From an uncultured Blastocatellia bacterium (GTDB lineage: Bacteria; Acidobacteriota; Blastocatellia; Pyrinomonadales; Pyrinomonadaceae): a DNA stretch of 42,680 nucleotides. The stretch's first letter is position 1, and every line of letters starts with the position of its first letter. The position numbers and the translations under genes were made by a program. Positions 32,596-40,665 of this stretch are shown one piece after another. Where the stretch lies: contig CAMLLD010000057.1 in assembly GCA_946480785.1 (NCBI GenBank), positions 1-42,680 on the forward strand, read 5' to 3'. Under the pieces are notes generated by a model. That model was not told the DNA's origin, searched no databases, and was given only the letters and a program-made list of their open reading frames with translations.

Positions 32596-34776
32596 CTATT
32601 CACGACGGCCGAAGTAAAGACGCAACGATGTGTAAGGCTGATGCGCGTGATAGTTCTGTGGCCGCGGTCCCACGATCGTGCTTTCGTTGTAGTTGTAGTA
32701 CTGATAGCCAATGTTCCAATCGAGCCGCTGGTGCAGCTTGATCGCGACGCGCGCTTCCGGCGATTGAAAACTCATCGGATACGAAGCGATCAGCGTGCCC
32801 GGATTGCCCGTGGGATCGGCGACTCGACTTCCCTGCCCGTTGTCCTTATTGATCCGATAAGCAGTAAAGAGGGTCACGCGCGGAGCCACACGAGCCACTG
32901 ATTCGACGAAGAAGAAATTGTTCCTGACGAAGTAAAGACTGTTGCCCAGCAGGTGCTGGACGTTATTGAAGAAATAGTCGAGCTTCGCGTTGCTGTTGAT
33001 CCAGTGGTAGTTGTAGCCGGTGCTGATCGAGAAGCGCGAGGTCGCGGTCCAGTCGAGTGACGACGAAAAGATCCTCGACTTCACGCTTACGCCAAAGTCT
33101 TCCAGCGAGACGCCGGCAATCTCCGAAGGATTCGAGTTGTTCTTCGTGATCACGGCGAGGTTGAAAGCGATTCGCGAGGTCGGCTTGTACCGGCTCTTGG
33201 CGCGAATGTTGGTGTAGTCGTAGTTGCCGATGCGCGTGAAGACGTTATCGGCGGTGCCATGCTCGGCGTCGAAATAGATGGTCCAATCGTGAAGCGGCCG
33301 GGCTTTGAAGCCGCCGAGAACAGCGTGCGTGTTGTTGTGCTCTATTTCATCCTCGGGGACGAGCGGTGTGGGCGAGTTGGAGTTGAGGGCAAACCCGCTG
33401 ATCGCTTCTTCGATGCGTCGCGCGCCGTAGCGATAACCGAGATGAAGCGAGTAGTCTTTGTTGAACTGGTAGTCGCCTTCAATCGTGTTCTGGATTTTTC
33501 GGTACTCGGTCCGGGTATCGACGTCGCGATTGCTGAACGCGATCGTGTCGGTCCGCGTGCCGCGGGTGAGTGAGAAGAAATCGGCGAACAGCGCCGCACC
33601 GTTGATCTCGAACGTTTCCACTCGGAACGTATTCGAGAGGCGCAACTTGTCGGTTGCCAGCCACGTGAGGCCGACGTCTCCCAGCCAGTTCGGCCGTTCC
33701 GTGTCGCCGCTCAGATTGTATTGGCCCAGGTTGAGAATATTTGGCGTCGCGCCCGGCGGGCTCGGCGGAAAGCCGGTGATGCGCGGGTTCCAATTGCGAC
33801 CAGTAAAACTCTCGAGCGAAACGAAGTTCTGTTTCGCCTTGCTGTAGATGATGCGCCCGGTGACGTCGAGTCGCTTTGCGATCAGCGTTTGCAAACTGAA
33901 ACGCGTGTAGTTCACGCTGCCGCGCGCCGGTTCGTTGCGATCGAAACTAGTCAAACTCGCAACCGTCGGGTTGAGATTGATTCCCGGCGTGACTCCGAGA
34001 TCGATCGCACTGTCGTCACGAAAGCGCCGAAAGCCCTGCAGGAAGGAAAAGTTCAGCGGACCGAGTTTGCCGTCGGCGCCGACGCGGAAATCATTGGCGC
34101 GCGAGCGGAGTTGCGACAGGAGCAGAAATTCGTTGCCGCCGGAGTGGTAGTTTGTGAATGCTGGTCCACTGTAACGTTCGGGCGAGTAGCCGACGTTAAA
34201 GCGAATGAAACGGTTCTTGGGGAGCAGCGTGAGATCAAAGTCTCCCAGTTTCACGCGCGTGTTGTAGCCGTGGTCGCCGGTTGTTCTCTTGGGCGCGACA
34301 TTGAACGTCGCGGGACTAAACACCCAATTCGGGTTGGCGAAGTCGTTAAGAAAGCGAAAGTACTTGAAGCGTCGATAGGTGGCATCGAAGCGATACCACT
34401 TCGATTGTTCGACACTCACGCGCAGATTGCCCTGCGGATCGGCGCCCCAGCCGGTGGAAGTGGCGAGCAGTGAATCAAAGAGACCGCCCTTGCCGTCCGA
34501 AGACTTGAGCAGGAAAGAACTGTCGAAGACTCTCGGGCCGGCCTTGTAATTCAGATCGCTTTGATACTTGTTCAGATCGCCGTCGACGCGCAGCCCGCGA
34601 TAGCCAAACTCCAGACTCGAGACGACGGTGAAGTCGCCGGCCTTTTCCCCTGTTTCCGACGGCGTCTCGGTGTACTCGGATTTGGCGGGCGAAGGTGACG
34701 GAGCAGATTGTTGAGCCGAAGTCGAACCCGCCACCAGCAACAGAAACACGACTGTGAATGTGTACAGTTTGGTCAT
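32596..34776 (-). CDS. Outer-membrane beta-barrel, MtrB/PioB-like
   Basis: 726 aa. After a signal peptide (MTKLYTFTVVFLLLVAGSTSAQ) there is a long run of alternating hydrophobic and polar residues typical of amphipathic beta strands, ending in a strand that closes with SLRLYFGRRE. I see no Cys in the protein, unlike Shewanella MtrB with its N-terminal CxxC. The gene sits 13 nt after the decahaem cytochrome gene and 3 nt before the large cytochrome gene, as in mtrCAB/pioAB-like loci. The predicted role is a sheath that holds the decahaem protein across the outer membrane. The assignment rests on barrel-like sequence plus context. GAGG precedes the ATG. Confidence 0.8.
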   Translation of the reverse strand: MTKLYTFTVVFLLLVAGSTSAQQSAPSPSPAKSEYTETPSETGEKAGDFTVVSSLEFGYRGLRVDGDLNKYQSDLNYKAGPRVFDSSFLLKSSDGKGGLFDSLLATSTGWGADPQGNLRVSVEQSKWYRFDATYRRFKYFRFLNDFANPNWVFSPATFNVAPKRTTGDHGYNTRVKLGDFDLTLLPKNRFIRFNVGYSPERYSGPAFTNYHSGGNEFLLLSQLRSRANDFRVGADGKLGPLNFSFLQGFRRFRDDSAIDLGVTPGINLNPTVASLTSFDRNEPARGSVNYTRFSLQTLIAKRLDVTGRIIYSKAKQNFVSLESFTGRNWNPRITGFPPSPPGATPNILNLGQYNLSGDTERPNWLGDVGLTWLATDKLRLSNTFRVETFEINGAALFADFFSLTRGTRTDTIAFSNRDVDTRTEYRKIQNTIEGDYQFNKDYSLHLGYRYGARRIEEAISGFALNSNSPTPLVPEDEIEHNNTHAVLGGFKARPLHDWTIYFDAEHGTADNVFTRIGNYDYTNIRAKSRYKPTSRIAFNLAVITKNNSNPSEIAGVSLEDFGVSVKSRIFSSSLDWTATSRFSISTGYNYHWINSNAKLDYFFNNVQHLLGNSLYFVRNNFFFVESVARVAPRVTLFTAYRINKDNGQGSRVADPTGNPGTLIASYPMSFQSPEARVAIKLHQRLDWNIGYQYYNYNESTIVGPRPQNYHAHQPYTSLRLYFGRRE

Positions 34777-34789
34777 GGCCCAACCTCAC

Positions 34790-35791
34790 TCAGCGGAAAA
34801 AGACAGGGCTCGTGCGCGAGCCGTGAATCTTGACGTGACAGTTCGTGCAGTTCGCATACTGCGCGTTCAAATTGTGTTGCGGACCAGCGGGCTCATCAGC
34901 GCCGACACCGTGCGCCGTGCTGTGACACGTCAAGCAAAGCTGTGCGACGCGGCTCGTAATCAACAGTCGCGGATTAGACGAACCGTGCGGCGTGTGACAC
35001 GCGATACAGCCGTCAGTCTTCACCGGCGCATGCTCGTAAACAAAAGGCCCTTGCTTATCTGCGTGACACTTGATGCAAGCAGCGTCAGCGCCCGTCGCGA
35101 GTCTCGTTTGCTTGAGTTCGAAACCGCCGTGCGGGTTGTGGCAATCGCTGCACTTCATCGCGCCTTCGAGTACCTTGTGATGAAATGGCAGGTTGAACTG
35201 GTGCTTCGTCTCAGCGTGGCAACTCAGACAAAGCTGCGGTTCGCTCACCTTAAGCATTTTGATATCGGAGAAACCCGGCTTTTGCGCATTCGCTCGTGAG
35301 ACAAACACATTCGAAGCCGCGAGTTGACGTCCGCTCGGTTGTGAGTGTGGCGAGTGGCAATCGGTGCAACCGATGTCGTTGCGCCAGTGCTCGCCGCGGC
35401 GGAAGTTGTTGTGCTCTTCCCTGCCCGAGTGACAGGCCAGACACGTCTCCGAGATCTCTTTCGAGGACTTGTTCTTGAACGAGATGATCTTCTTCGGATC
35501 GCCTTCTTCACTGTGAGCTTTGCCTGGACCATGACACGACTCGCAACCCGTCACCTTCTCCTTCCAACTGGCGAGCGAAGTGAGCTCGGCGTGTGAAGTA
35601 TGCGAGAAGGCTTTGAACTGATCTTCGTGGCAGTCTTTGCAAGCAGCGCTGCCGACGTACTCTTCAGACTTGTAGGTGGCGGGTTTGGTCTGATCGGGTG
35701 GAACGGAGTGCGACGAAGTGCGCGAAGTCAACCAACCCACAGCCGCGACCAATATGGCACAGACGAGGAATGCTTTGATGAGTTTATACAA
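34790..35791 (-). CDS. Decahaem cytochrome c, MtrA/DmsE family
   Basis: 333 aa with an N-terminal hydrophobic signal segment (MYKLIKAFLVCAILVAAVGWL). Ten CXXCH sites are visible: CKDCH, CESCH, CLACH, CTDCH, CLSCH, CSDCH, CIKCH, CIACH, CLTCH and CTNCH. Length, haem number and the CxxCHxPHG-type repeats fit the MtrA/DmsE/PioA group that sits inside an outer-membrane porin. The start codon is TTG at 35791, supported by GGAGG 9 nt upstream. First gene of the cytochrome series, 97 nt after a Crp-type regulator gene and about 86 nt downstream of a CRP-like palindrome. Confidence 0.9.
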   Translation of the reverse strand: MYKLIKAFLVCAILVAAVGWLTSRTSSHSVPPDQTKPATYKSEEYVGSAACKDCHEDQFKAFSHTSHAELTSLASWKEKVTGCESCHGPGKAHSEEGDPKKIISFKNKSSKEISETCLACHSGREEHNNFRRGEHWRNDIGCTDCHSPHSQPSGRQLAASNVFVSRANAQKPGFSDIKMLKVSEPQLCLSCHAETKHQFNLPFHHKVLEGAMKCSDCHNPHGGFELKQTRLATGADAACIKCHADKQGPFVYEHAPVKTDGCIACHTPHGSSNPRLLITSRVAQLCLTCHSTAHGVGADEPAGPQHNLNAQYANCTNCHVKIHGSRTSPVFFR

Positions 35792-35800
35792 GCTAGGGGT

Positions 35801-35805
35801 CCTCC
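35801..35805 (-). promoter_or_regulatory. Strong ribosome binding site deciding a TTG start
   Basis: On the minus strand it reads GGAGG, with a 9-nt spacer to the TTG at 35789..35791. It makes that TTG the likely initiation codon of the decahaem cytochrome. Confidence 0.65.
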
Positions 35806-35877
35806 GTGGATTGCCTGCGTACTGTCCCCCGGGTTCGAATGCGGTGAAGTATTCTAGGTTTTTCCCGCTGCGCTTAA

Positions 35878-35893
35878 TGTGACGACCGTCACG
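35878..35893. promoter_or_regulatory. CRP-like palindrome before the decahaem cytochrome gene
   Basis: TGTGA-CGACCG-TCACG matches TGTGA-N6-TCACA at 9 of 10 arm positions; the inner GTGACG...CGTCAC arms are perfect. It overlaps the stop codon of the Crp-type gene and lies 86 nt before the cytochrome start, a workable place for an activator site. The neighbouring regulator has the RETVTR helix expected to bind it. Confidence 0.5.
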
Positions 35894-36599
35894 TTCCTTC
35901 CGCGATGTGCTCCAACGCGCAGCGATTACAAATCAAAATGCTGTCGGTGGTGACGCGAATCACCTGCTGCTTAGTCAGACTTGCCAGGAGACGTGTGACT
36001 GTCTCGCGCGACGAACAGATCATTTGCGCGATCTCTTCGTGAGTAAGCACGCGATCCACACGCGCTGTCGCCGAACCATTTTCCTTGCTCCATTCAAGCA
36101 ACAGCTTTGCTAAACGGCCGTTTACTGTATGGGGCAGGAGCAATGCTTTCGCGCGCTCGGTGAGCTCACTCAGCTCGCGGCTCAACAGTTCTGAGATCGT
36201 CGAGGCTATCGCATGGCTCTGGTCCTGGAGCTCGATCAATTCCGAGCGAGCGAGGAAATCCGTGCGACAGGGTTCGAGTGTCTTGACCGTCGTATCGTAA
36301 GGACGATTCTGCAGCACTGAGTTCAAACCCAGCACATCACCGGGTTGCGCCAGACGCAGCATGATGACTCTTCCTTCACGCGAGGAGATCGAAACGGTGG
36401 CTCGGCCCGTTCGCAGTATGTACAGACCACGGGCGGGCTCACCCTCGGCGAACAGGACTTTACCGCGACCGTGCAACGAATTCAAATTCCCGTTGTTCGA
36501 GGGGCGAAGCGCGCGCAAGATCGACGGGAGATCAGCGCGCTGTTCGTCTAGCGGTATAACTAACGGCTCTTCAATTTCTCTGTGTTGTGCGCTTGGCAT
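35889..36599 (-). CDS. Crp/Fnr family regulator with CRP-type recognition helix
   Basis: 236 aa. An N-terminal sensor beta-roll (about 40-140: GKVLFAEGEPARGLYILRTGRATV) is followed by a dimer helix and a winged helix-turn-helix with THEEIAQMICSSRETVTRLL. The RETVTR stretch aligns with R180, E181 and R185 of E. coli CRP, the residues that read TGTGA. The N-terminal part has no Cys cluster, so an FNR-type Fe-S sensor is unlikely; the ligand is unknown. It lies directly upstream of the decahaem gene on the same strand, so it is the natural candidate to control the cytochrome locus. ATG with GGAG 9 nt upstream. Confidence 0.88.
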   Translation of the reverse strand: MPSAQHREIEEPLVIPLDEQRADLPSILRALRPSNNGNLNSLHGRGKVLFAEGEPARGLYILRTGRATVSISSREGRVIMLRLAQPGDVLGLNSVLQNRPYDTTVKTLEPCRTDFLARSELIELQDQSHAIASTISELLSRELSELTERAKALLLPHTVNGRLAKLLLEWSKENGSATARVDRVLTHEEIAQMICSSRETVTRLLASLTKQQVIRVTTDSILICNRCALEHIAEGT

Positions 36600-36632
36600 G
36601 TCTCGCTCCGGCTAAAACCTGAGTCAACCCTG

Positions 36633-36647
36633 TAAGCGCAACGCTTA
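36633..36647. promoter_or_regulatory. Inverted repeat upstream of the Crp-type regulator
   Basis: TAAGCG-CAA-CGCTTA has perfect 6-bp arms and a 3-nt centre, 33 nt before the regulator ATG, in the 127-nt gap after the GCS2-CBS gene. It could be an operator. A terminator is less likely because the stem is short and no T-run follows. Confidence 0.35.
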
Positions 36648-36726
36648 TGCCAAGCAATAAAGGCTCACAATCGTTAAGTTTTCGGTTTCCTGGTAAGAGA
36701 CTGAGTGGAAATTTGCGCACGCGACA

Positions 36727-38667
36727 TCAAGTCTGCGAGGGATTCCCCACCGTGTCCTTACCGAAGTGTTGCTGGAACAGTTTTGCGGCCGCATCGAGGA
36801 AGTCGTAAGACGTGACGATACCAACCAACTGATCGCCTTCAACGACGGGCAAACAGCCGACGCGATTGCTGCGCATGATCTCGATCGCTTCCAGCGAGGA
36901 CGTGGAAGGACAAACCGTCAACGGATTGCGCACCATGACCTGCCGCACCGTGATGGGTTCGCTTTCAAGAGAGCGGTTTCCGTTGCTGACCATGCGCAGC
37001 AAACCACGGTGAGTTACCAGTCCCACCAACCGCCCTTCCTGATCTTCGACGGGCACATGCCTGATGTGTCGCCAGTCCATCACACTCGCCGCCAGATCGA
37101 TCAAGTCGTCGGGCTTGACCGTGAAAAGATCCGTCGACATGAACTGACCGACCATGCGATAGCCGTGTTCCCATTCTTCAGACTCCGCGCTTTCGCCGAG
37201 GGGCCAACAATGGATCGGCTCGCCTTCTTTCTGGTTTGTCAGCATCGCAGCGGTGAGTCTTCTTCGGCCAGCGTCTTTAGCAGCGGAGTTTCCGTTGGCG
37301 GAAAGCGACTGCATGATCCACCGCGCGCCGGTTTGGCCGCTTCGTGTTCGTTCCTCGATGATGCCGAGATACTTGTCCACGTCATCACTCGCTACGTGCG
37401 AACTGGTCAAACCCTCGCGCGCGAGCGGAACCAACTCGTCGAGGATCAGCGATCGCGCGTTGAGACTCCGTCCGTCAAGCCACTGAAACTGAGCATCGAG
37501 CCCATGTCTCGCAGCGCGGAAAAAGTTCAGCTTCGCATCGTCAAACAACATGCGCTGCGACATCTGGCCGTGCACGTGCGGCAGCGCCACCATCAAGCCC
37601 GTGAAGAACGCGGCATTCGCAATCTCATCGACGATTGTTGGTCCGGAAGGCAGCGCGCGGTTCTCGATCCGCAAATGCGCGACACCGTCACTCACGCCAT
37701 AGCAGGCGCGGTTCCAGCGCCACACGGTTCCGTTGTGCATGCGCAACGCGGAGAGTGAAGGCATCTCACCACGCGCGAGAACGGCGAACGGATTCTCGTC
37801 CGGCGCCGAAATCATGATGGGACGAAAACGAACGACCTGGTCCTGAAAGAGTTCGAGCACAGAGTTCTCCAGCCAGCGGTCGCCGAAGTTGACGCGCGTT
37901 GGTTGGTTGCGCGCCATTTGCGGCCGCGAACGCTCGTCCGTTGAATGCTGAAATAGCGCGACTCGAGTTTCCTGCCAGAGGCGTTGACCAAATAACAGCG
38001 GTGAATTGACGGCTGCGGCCAACACCGGCGCGGTGATCGCCTGCGCGACGTTGTAATGATTCGCGAACTCCGCGGCGTTGCTCTGGAAATGAACCTGGAA
38101 ACTGGTGTTGCACGATTCCATCATGATGTTGTCGTGCGTCAGGTGCAGCTCGTCCAGGCCTTTGATATGAATCGAAAGCGGGCCGCCACGCAGCCCGATC
38201 ACACCACGATCTAATTCGTGATAGCGTGCGACCGGAGTCAGATTGTCCAGAGTCAAATCTGATTTCTGCAGCGTCGGCAGGATGCCCGCGAGCAGAACAT
38301 CGGCGCCCTGAGTTGCGGCACTGGTTCGCGCGAGCTCGACCACTTCGACAAGCTCTCGTTCCATGCGGCTGAAACAATTCTGCTCGAGTTTGAGCGGTGT
38401 GAGGTTGGCTTCGAGATTGAAGCGGGCGATCTCAGTGGTTAACCGCGCATCCTTGGCATGATCGAGAATCGCCAAAGAAACCGGAGCAGGTCGCAGATGT
38501 CGATCGATCAAAAACATCTCCTGCTCCGCTCCGATTCGCGTGACGCCGCGCTCGATGCAACCACTCTCGATCATGCAAGCGAGCGCGCTCAAGTCTTCCA
38601 ACAGCGCCCGCATGAACGCCTGCGACTTCTTCTCATCGACGTGCTGTGTGACGTTATGTTCTCCCAT
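36727..38667 (-). CDS. GCS2-like carboxylate-amine ligase fused to two CBS domains
   Basis: 646 aa. The N-terminal part (about 10-400) resembles the glutamate-cysteine ligase family 2 fold (IGAEQEMFLIDRHLRP, RFNLEANLTP, ESCNTSFQVHFQ). The C-terminal part (about 505-635) is a CBS pair (GQFMSTDLFTVKPDDLI ... VRQVMVRNPLTVCP ... VVEGDQLVGIVTSYDFLD), usually a sensor of adenine nucleotides. The likely role is ATP-dependent ligation of an amine to a carboxylate under energy-state control; the substrate cannot be read from sequence. The frame is open to 38772, but I chose the ATG at 38667, 14 nt after the preceding stop with AGGTG just upstream; the longer form would overlap that gene by about 90 bp. 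Last gene of the five-gene operon. Confidence 0.85.
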   Translation of the reverse strand: MGEHNVTQHVDEKKSQAFMRALLEDLSALACMIESGCIERGVTRIGAEQEMFLIDRHLRPAPVSLAILDHAKDARLTTEIARFNLEANLTPLKLEQNCFSRMERELVEVVELARTSAATQGADVLLAGILPTLQKSDLTLDNLTPVARYHELDRGVIGLRGGPLSIHIKGLDELHLTHDNIMMESCNTSFQVHFQSNAAEFANHYNVAQAITAPVLAAAVNSPLLFGQRLWQETRVALFQHSTDERSRPQMARNQPTRVNFGDRWLENSVLELFQDQVVRFRPIMISAPDENPFAVLARGEMPSLSALRMHNGTVWRWNRACYGVSDGVAHLRIENRALPSGPTIVDEIANAAFFTGLMVALPHVHGQMSQRMLFDDAKLNFFRAARHGLDAQFQWLDGRSLNARSLILDELVPLAREGLTSSHVASDDVDKYLGIIEERTRSGQTGARWIMQSLSANGNSAAKDAGRRRLTAAMLTNQKEGEPIHCWPLGESAESEEWEHGYRMVGQFMSTDLFTVKPDDLIDLAASVMDWRHIRHVPVEDQEGRLVGLVTHRGLLRMVSNGNRSLESEPITVRQVMVRNPLTVCPSTSSLEAIEIMRSNRVGCLPVVEGDQLVGIVTSYDFLDAAAKLFQQHFGKDTVGNPSQT

Positions 38668-38681
38668 CGCACCTAAACTTG

Positions 38682-39587
38682 CTAAGACAATGACTGCGCG
38701 GCGGCACTGATTGCCTCCCGGTTCGTGATCGTAACCGCCGGTCGCAACGGGCGTGCAACCAACACCGGACACGGCGCCTGGCGTAGCACGCGATCGACAT
38801 TCGATCCAAACAGCGCGCGCATTCCGAACCCGGCGCCGTGCGCACCCACACTGATCAAGTCGATATCGTTACTCTCCGCGTAGTTGAGAATTTCGCGATA
38901 AGGATGTCCTTCTCTCACGGCCGTCTTTACGTCGCACCAGAGATGAACCTCGGCCGGCACCACCCGTTGCAGCCGGCGAGCGGCGTTGTGATAGGCGGAT
39001 TCACCCGCAATCGGATACCAGGCGATCTCCGGATCGCTGACCGAGTTCGGCGGCAAGACGTGGAGCAGATGCAATTCCGCCTGATGCTCCTGCGCGATCG
39101 ACAACGCATACTTCAGACCGAGCTCGGAATGATCGGAGAAGTCATACGCGACGAGAATACGTTTCAGATTCACGCGCAATTCATCGTTTACAAACTCACG
39201 CTGATCGTGATGCATCACCAGCACCGGACACGGAGCGTTTCGGCAAACTGATTCCGCCGTGGAACCCAGCAACGCCGCACGATGCGGCCGGCGTCGCGAG
39301 CGCATCACAATCAGGTCGGCATTAGCAGCCTGGGCCTGGGCGATGATCTCCTCATCGACGTCCTGCGCGGGCGCGATGACAAAACGCCATCCGGAATCAG
39401 AAGGCTGGATGTATTCCGCTACGGATGTTGTCAGGTTGTATTCAGCGTGACCGTATACGTCGTTGGTGCAGTGCAACAAGATCAGTTCCGCCTGTTGAGC
39501 GCGCGACAGCGCCAACGCATAACGCACCGCTTCCGTGGAGTGTGGCGACAAGTCAGTCGGACAAAGAATGCGTTTGATATCAATCAT
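38682..39587 (-). CDS. Tandem universal stress protein (two UspA domains)
   Basis: 301 aa with two UspA domains. The first starts at MIDIKRILCPTDLSPHS and the second near residue 150 at KRILVAYDFSDHSELG. The ends of both carry the nucleotide-binding glycine region (MRSRRRPHRAALLGSTAES, then GAHGAGFGMRALFGSNVD). The frame is open upstream to 39764, but the ATG at 39587 begins at the usual Usp N-terminus and lies 5 nt after the dehydrogenase stop, so it is preferred. Such tandem proteins respond to starvation, redox or hypoxic stress in other bacteria. It shares an operon with another Usp and redox enzymes. Confidence 0.9.
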   Translation of the reverse strand: MIDIKRILCPTDLSPHSTEAVRYALALSRAQQAELILLHCTNDVYGHAEYNLTTSVAEYIQPSDSGWRFVIAPAQDVDEEIIAQAQAANADLIVMRSRRRPHRAALLGSTAESVCRNAPCPVLVMHHDQREFVNDELRVNLKRILVAYDFSDHSELGLKYALSIAQEHQAELHLLHVLPPNSVSDPEIAWYPIAGESAYHNAARRLQRVVPAEVHLWCDVKTAVREGHPYREILNYAESNDIDLISVGAHGAGFGMRALFGSNVDRVLRQAPCPVLVARPLRPAVTITNREAISAAAQSLS

Positions 39588-39592
39588 GACTT

Positions 39593-40648
39593 TCAGGGCC
39601 TTATCGCTACCTTCATGACACCGTCGAGGCGCTCGCCAAACAGATCGTAAGCCGCCGCGATGTTGTCCAAAGAAAAGGTGTGTGTGAGCAACGGCGTGAG
39701 ATCGACGCGACCATGACGAATCATCTCCATCAGCCGTCGCATGCGCTCTTTGCCTCCGGGACACAGCGTCGTAACGATGCGGTGATCGCCGATGCCTGCC
39801 GCAAAAGCTTCATACGGAATTGCGAGCTTGCCGGAGTAAACACCGAGACTCGAAAGTGTTCCCGCCGGTCGCAAACTGCGTAGCGCGCTCTCAAATGTTT
39901 GCTGTGTACCGAGCGCCTCGATCGACACGTCGGCGCCGCCGCCGGTCAGACGTTTTACTTCTGCCACCACGTCAACATCGCGATAGTCGAGCGTGACGTC
40001 AGCACCCATGCGTTTCGACATCGCGAGGCGGTGTTCGTCGCCATCGATGCCGATGATCAGTGATGCGCCCATCAGCTTCGCGCCGGCCGTGGCGCATAAA
40101 CCAATCGGTCCCTGCGCGAACACGACAACCGAATCGCCGATCTTGATGCGAGCGGATTCCGCGCCGCTGAAACCGGTAGACGCGATGTCAGCCAACAGGA
40201 CCACCTGTTCGTCGGTGAGCTCGTCGGGAATCTTTGCGAGGTTTGCCTGAGCGTATGGCACCTTCAGAAACTCAGCCTGAGCGCCGTTTATCGTGTTGCC
40301 GAAGCGCCATCCTCCGAGCGCTTCGTATCCTTCGCCGTGACCGCATTGCGAGGAATGTCCCGACAAACAGCCGCGGCATTGGCCGCACGGTGTGATGGCC
40401 CCGACGAGCACGCGGTCACCAACGTTGTAACCGGAGACACCTTCGCCGAGCTCTTCGATCACGCCGACCGGTTCGTGCCCGATGATCAGGCCGGGAGCAA
40501 CCGGGTATTCGCCTCTGACGATGTGCAGGTCGGTGCCGCAGATCGTCGTCAGCGTCACGCGAATTACGGCTTCACCCGCTGCCGCGCGCGGCTTCGTGAC
40601 TTCTTCGATTCCGATCTTGTTCTTGCCTCGGAAAACGTTCGCTTTCAT
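39593..40648 (-). CDS. Zinc-dependent medium-chain alcohol dehydrogenase
   Basis: 351 aa. Catalytic zinc ligands are visible as the Cys in TICGTDLHI and the His/Glu in IGHEPVG. The four structural-zinc cysteines lie in CGQCRGCLSGHSSQC. The cofactor-binding segment is AQGPIGLCATAGAKLMGA, and GIDGDEHR at the end of the following strand suggests NAD rather than NADP. Substrate is unknown; relatives act on secondary alcohols, glucose or formaldehyde adducts. The frame is open to 40759, but the ATG at 40648 has AGAGGTG 5 nt upstream and begins the normal family N-terminus (MKANVFRG). It is in the operon, 17 nt after the flavoprotein and 5 nt before the tandem Usp. Confidence 0.9.
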   Translation of the reverse strand: MKANVFRGKNKIGIEEVTKPRAAAGEAVIRVTLTTICGTDLHIVRGEYPVAPGLIIGHEPVGVIEELGEGVSGYNVGDRVLVGAITPCGQCRGCLSGHSSQCGHGEGYEALGGWRFGNTINGAQAEFLKVPYAQANLAKIPDELTDEQVVLLADIASTGFSGAESARIKIGDSVVVFAQGPIGLCATAGAKLMGASLIIGIDGDEHRLAMSKRMGADVTLDYRDVDVVAEVKRLTGGGADVSIEALGTQQTFESALRSLRPAGTLSSLGVYSGKLAIPYEAFAAGIGDHRIVTTLCPGGKERMRRLMEMIRHGRVDLTPLLTHTFSLDNIAAAYDLFGERLDGVMKVAIRP

Positions 40649-40665
40649 TTCGACACCTCTTTCAA

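Noticed and set aside
35889..36599. FNR-type oxygen sensor
   Set aside because: The N-terminal Cys cluster needed for the 4Fe-4S centre is missing; the few Cys lie in other regions.
38668..38772. Longer N-terminus of the GCS2-CBS protein
   Set aside because: It would overlap the tandem Usp gene by about 90 bp and adds unlike sequence, whereas the ATG at 38667 fits operon spacing.
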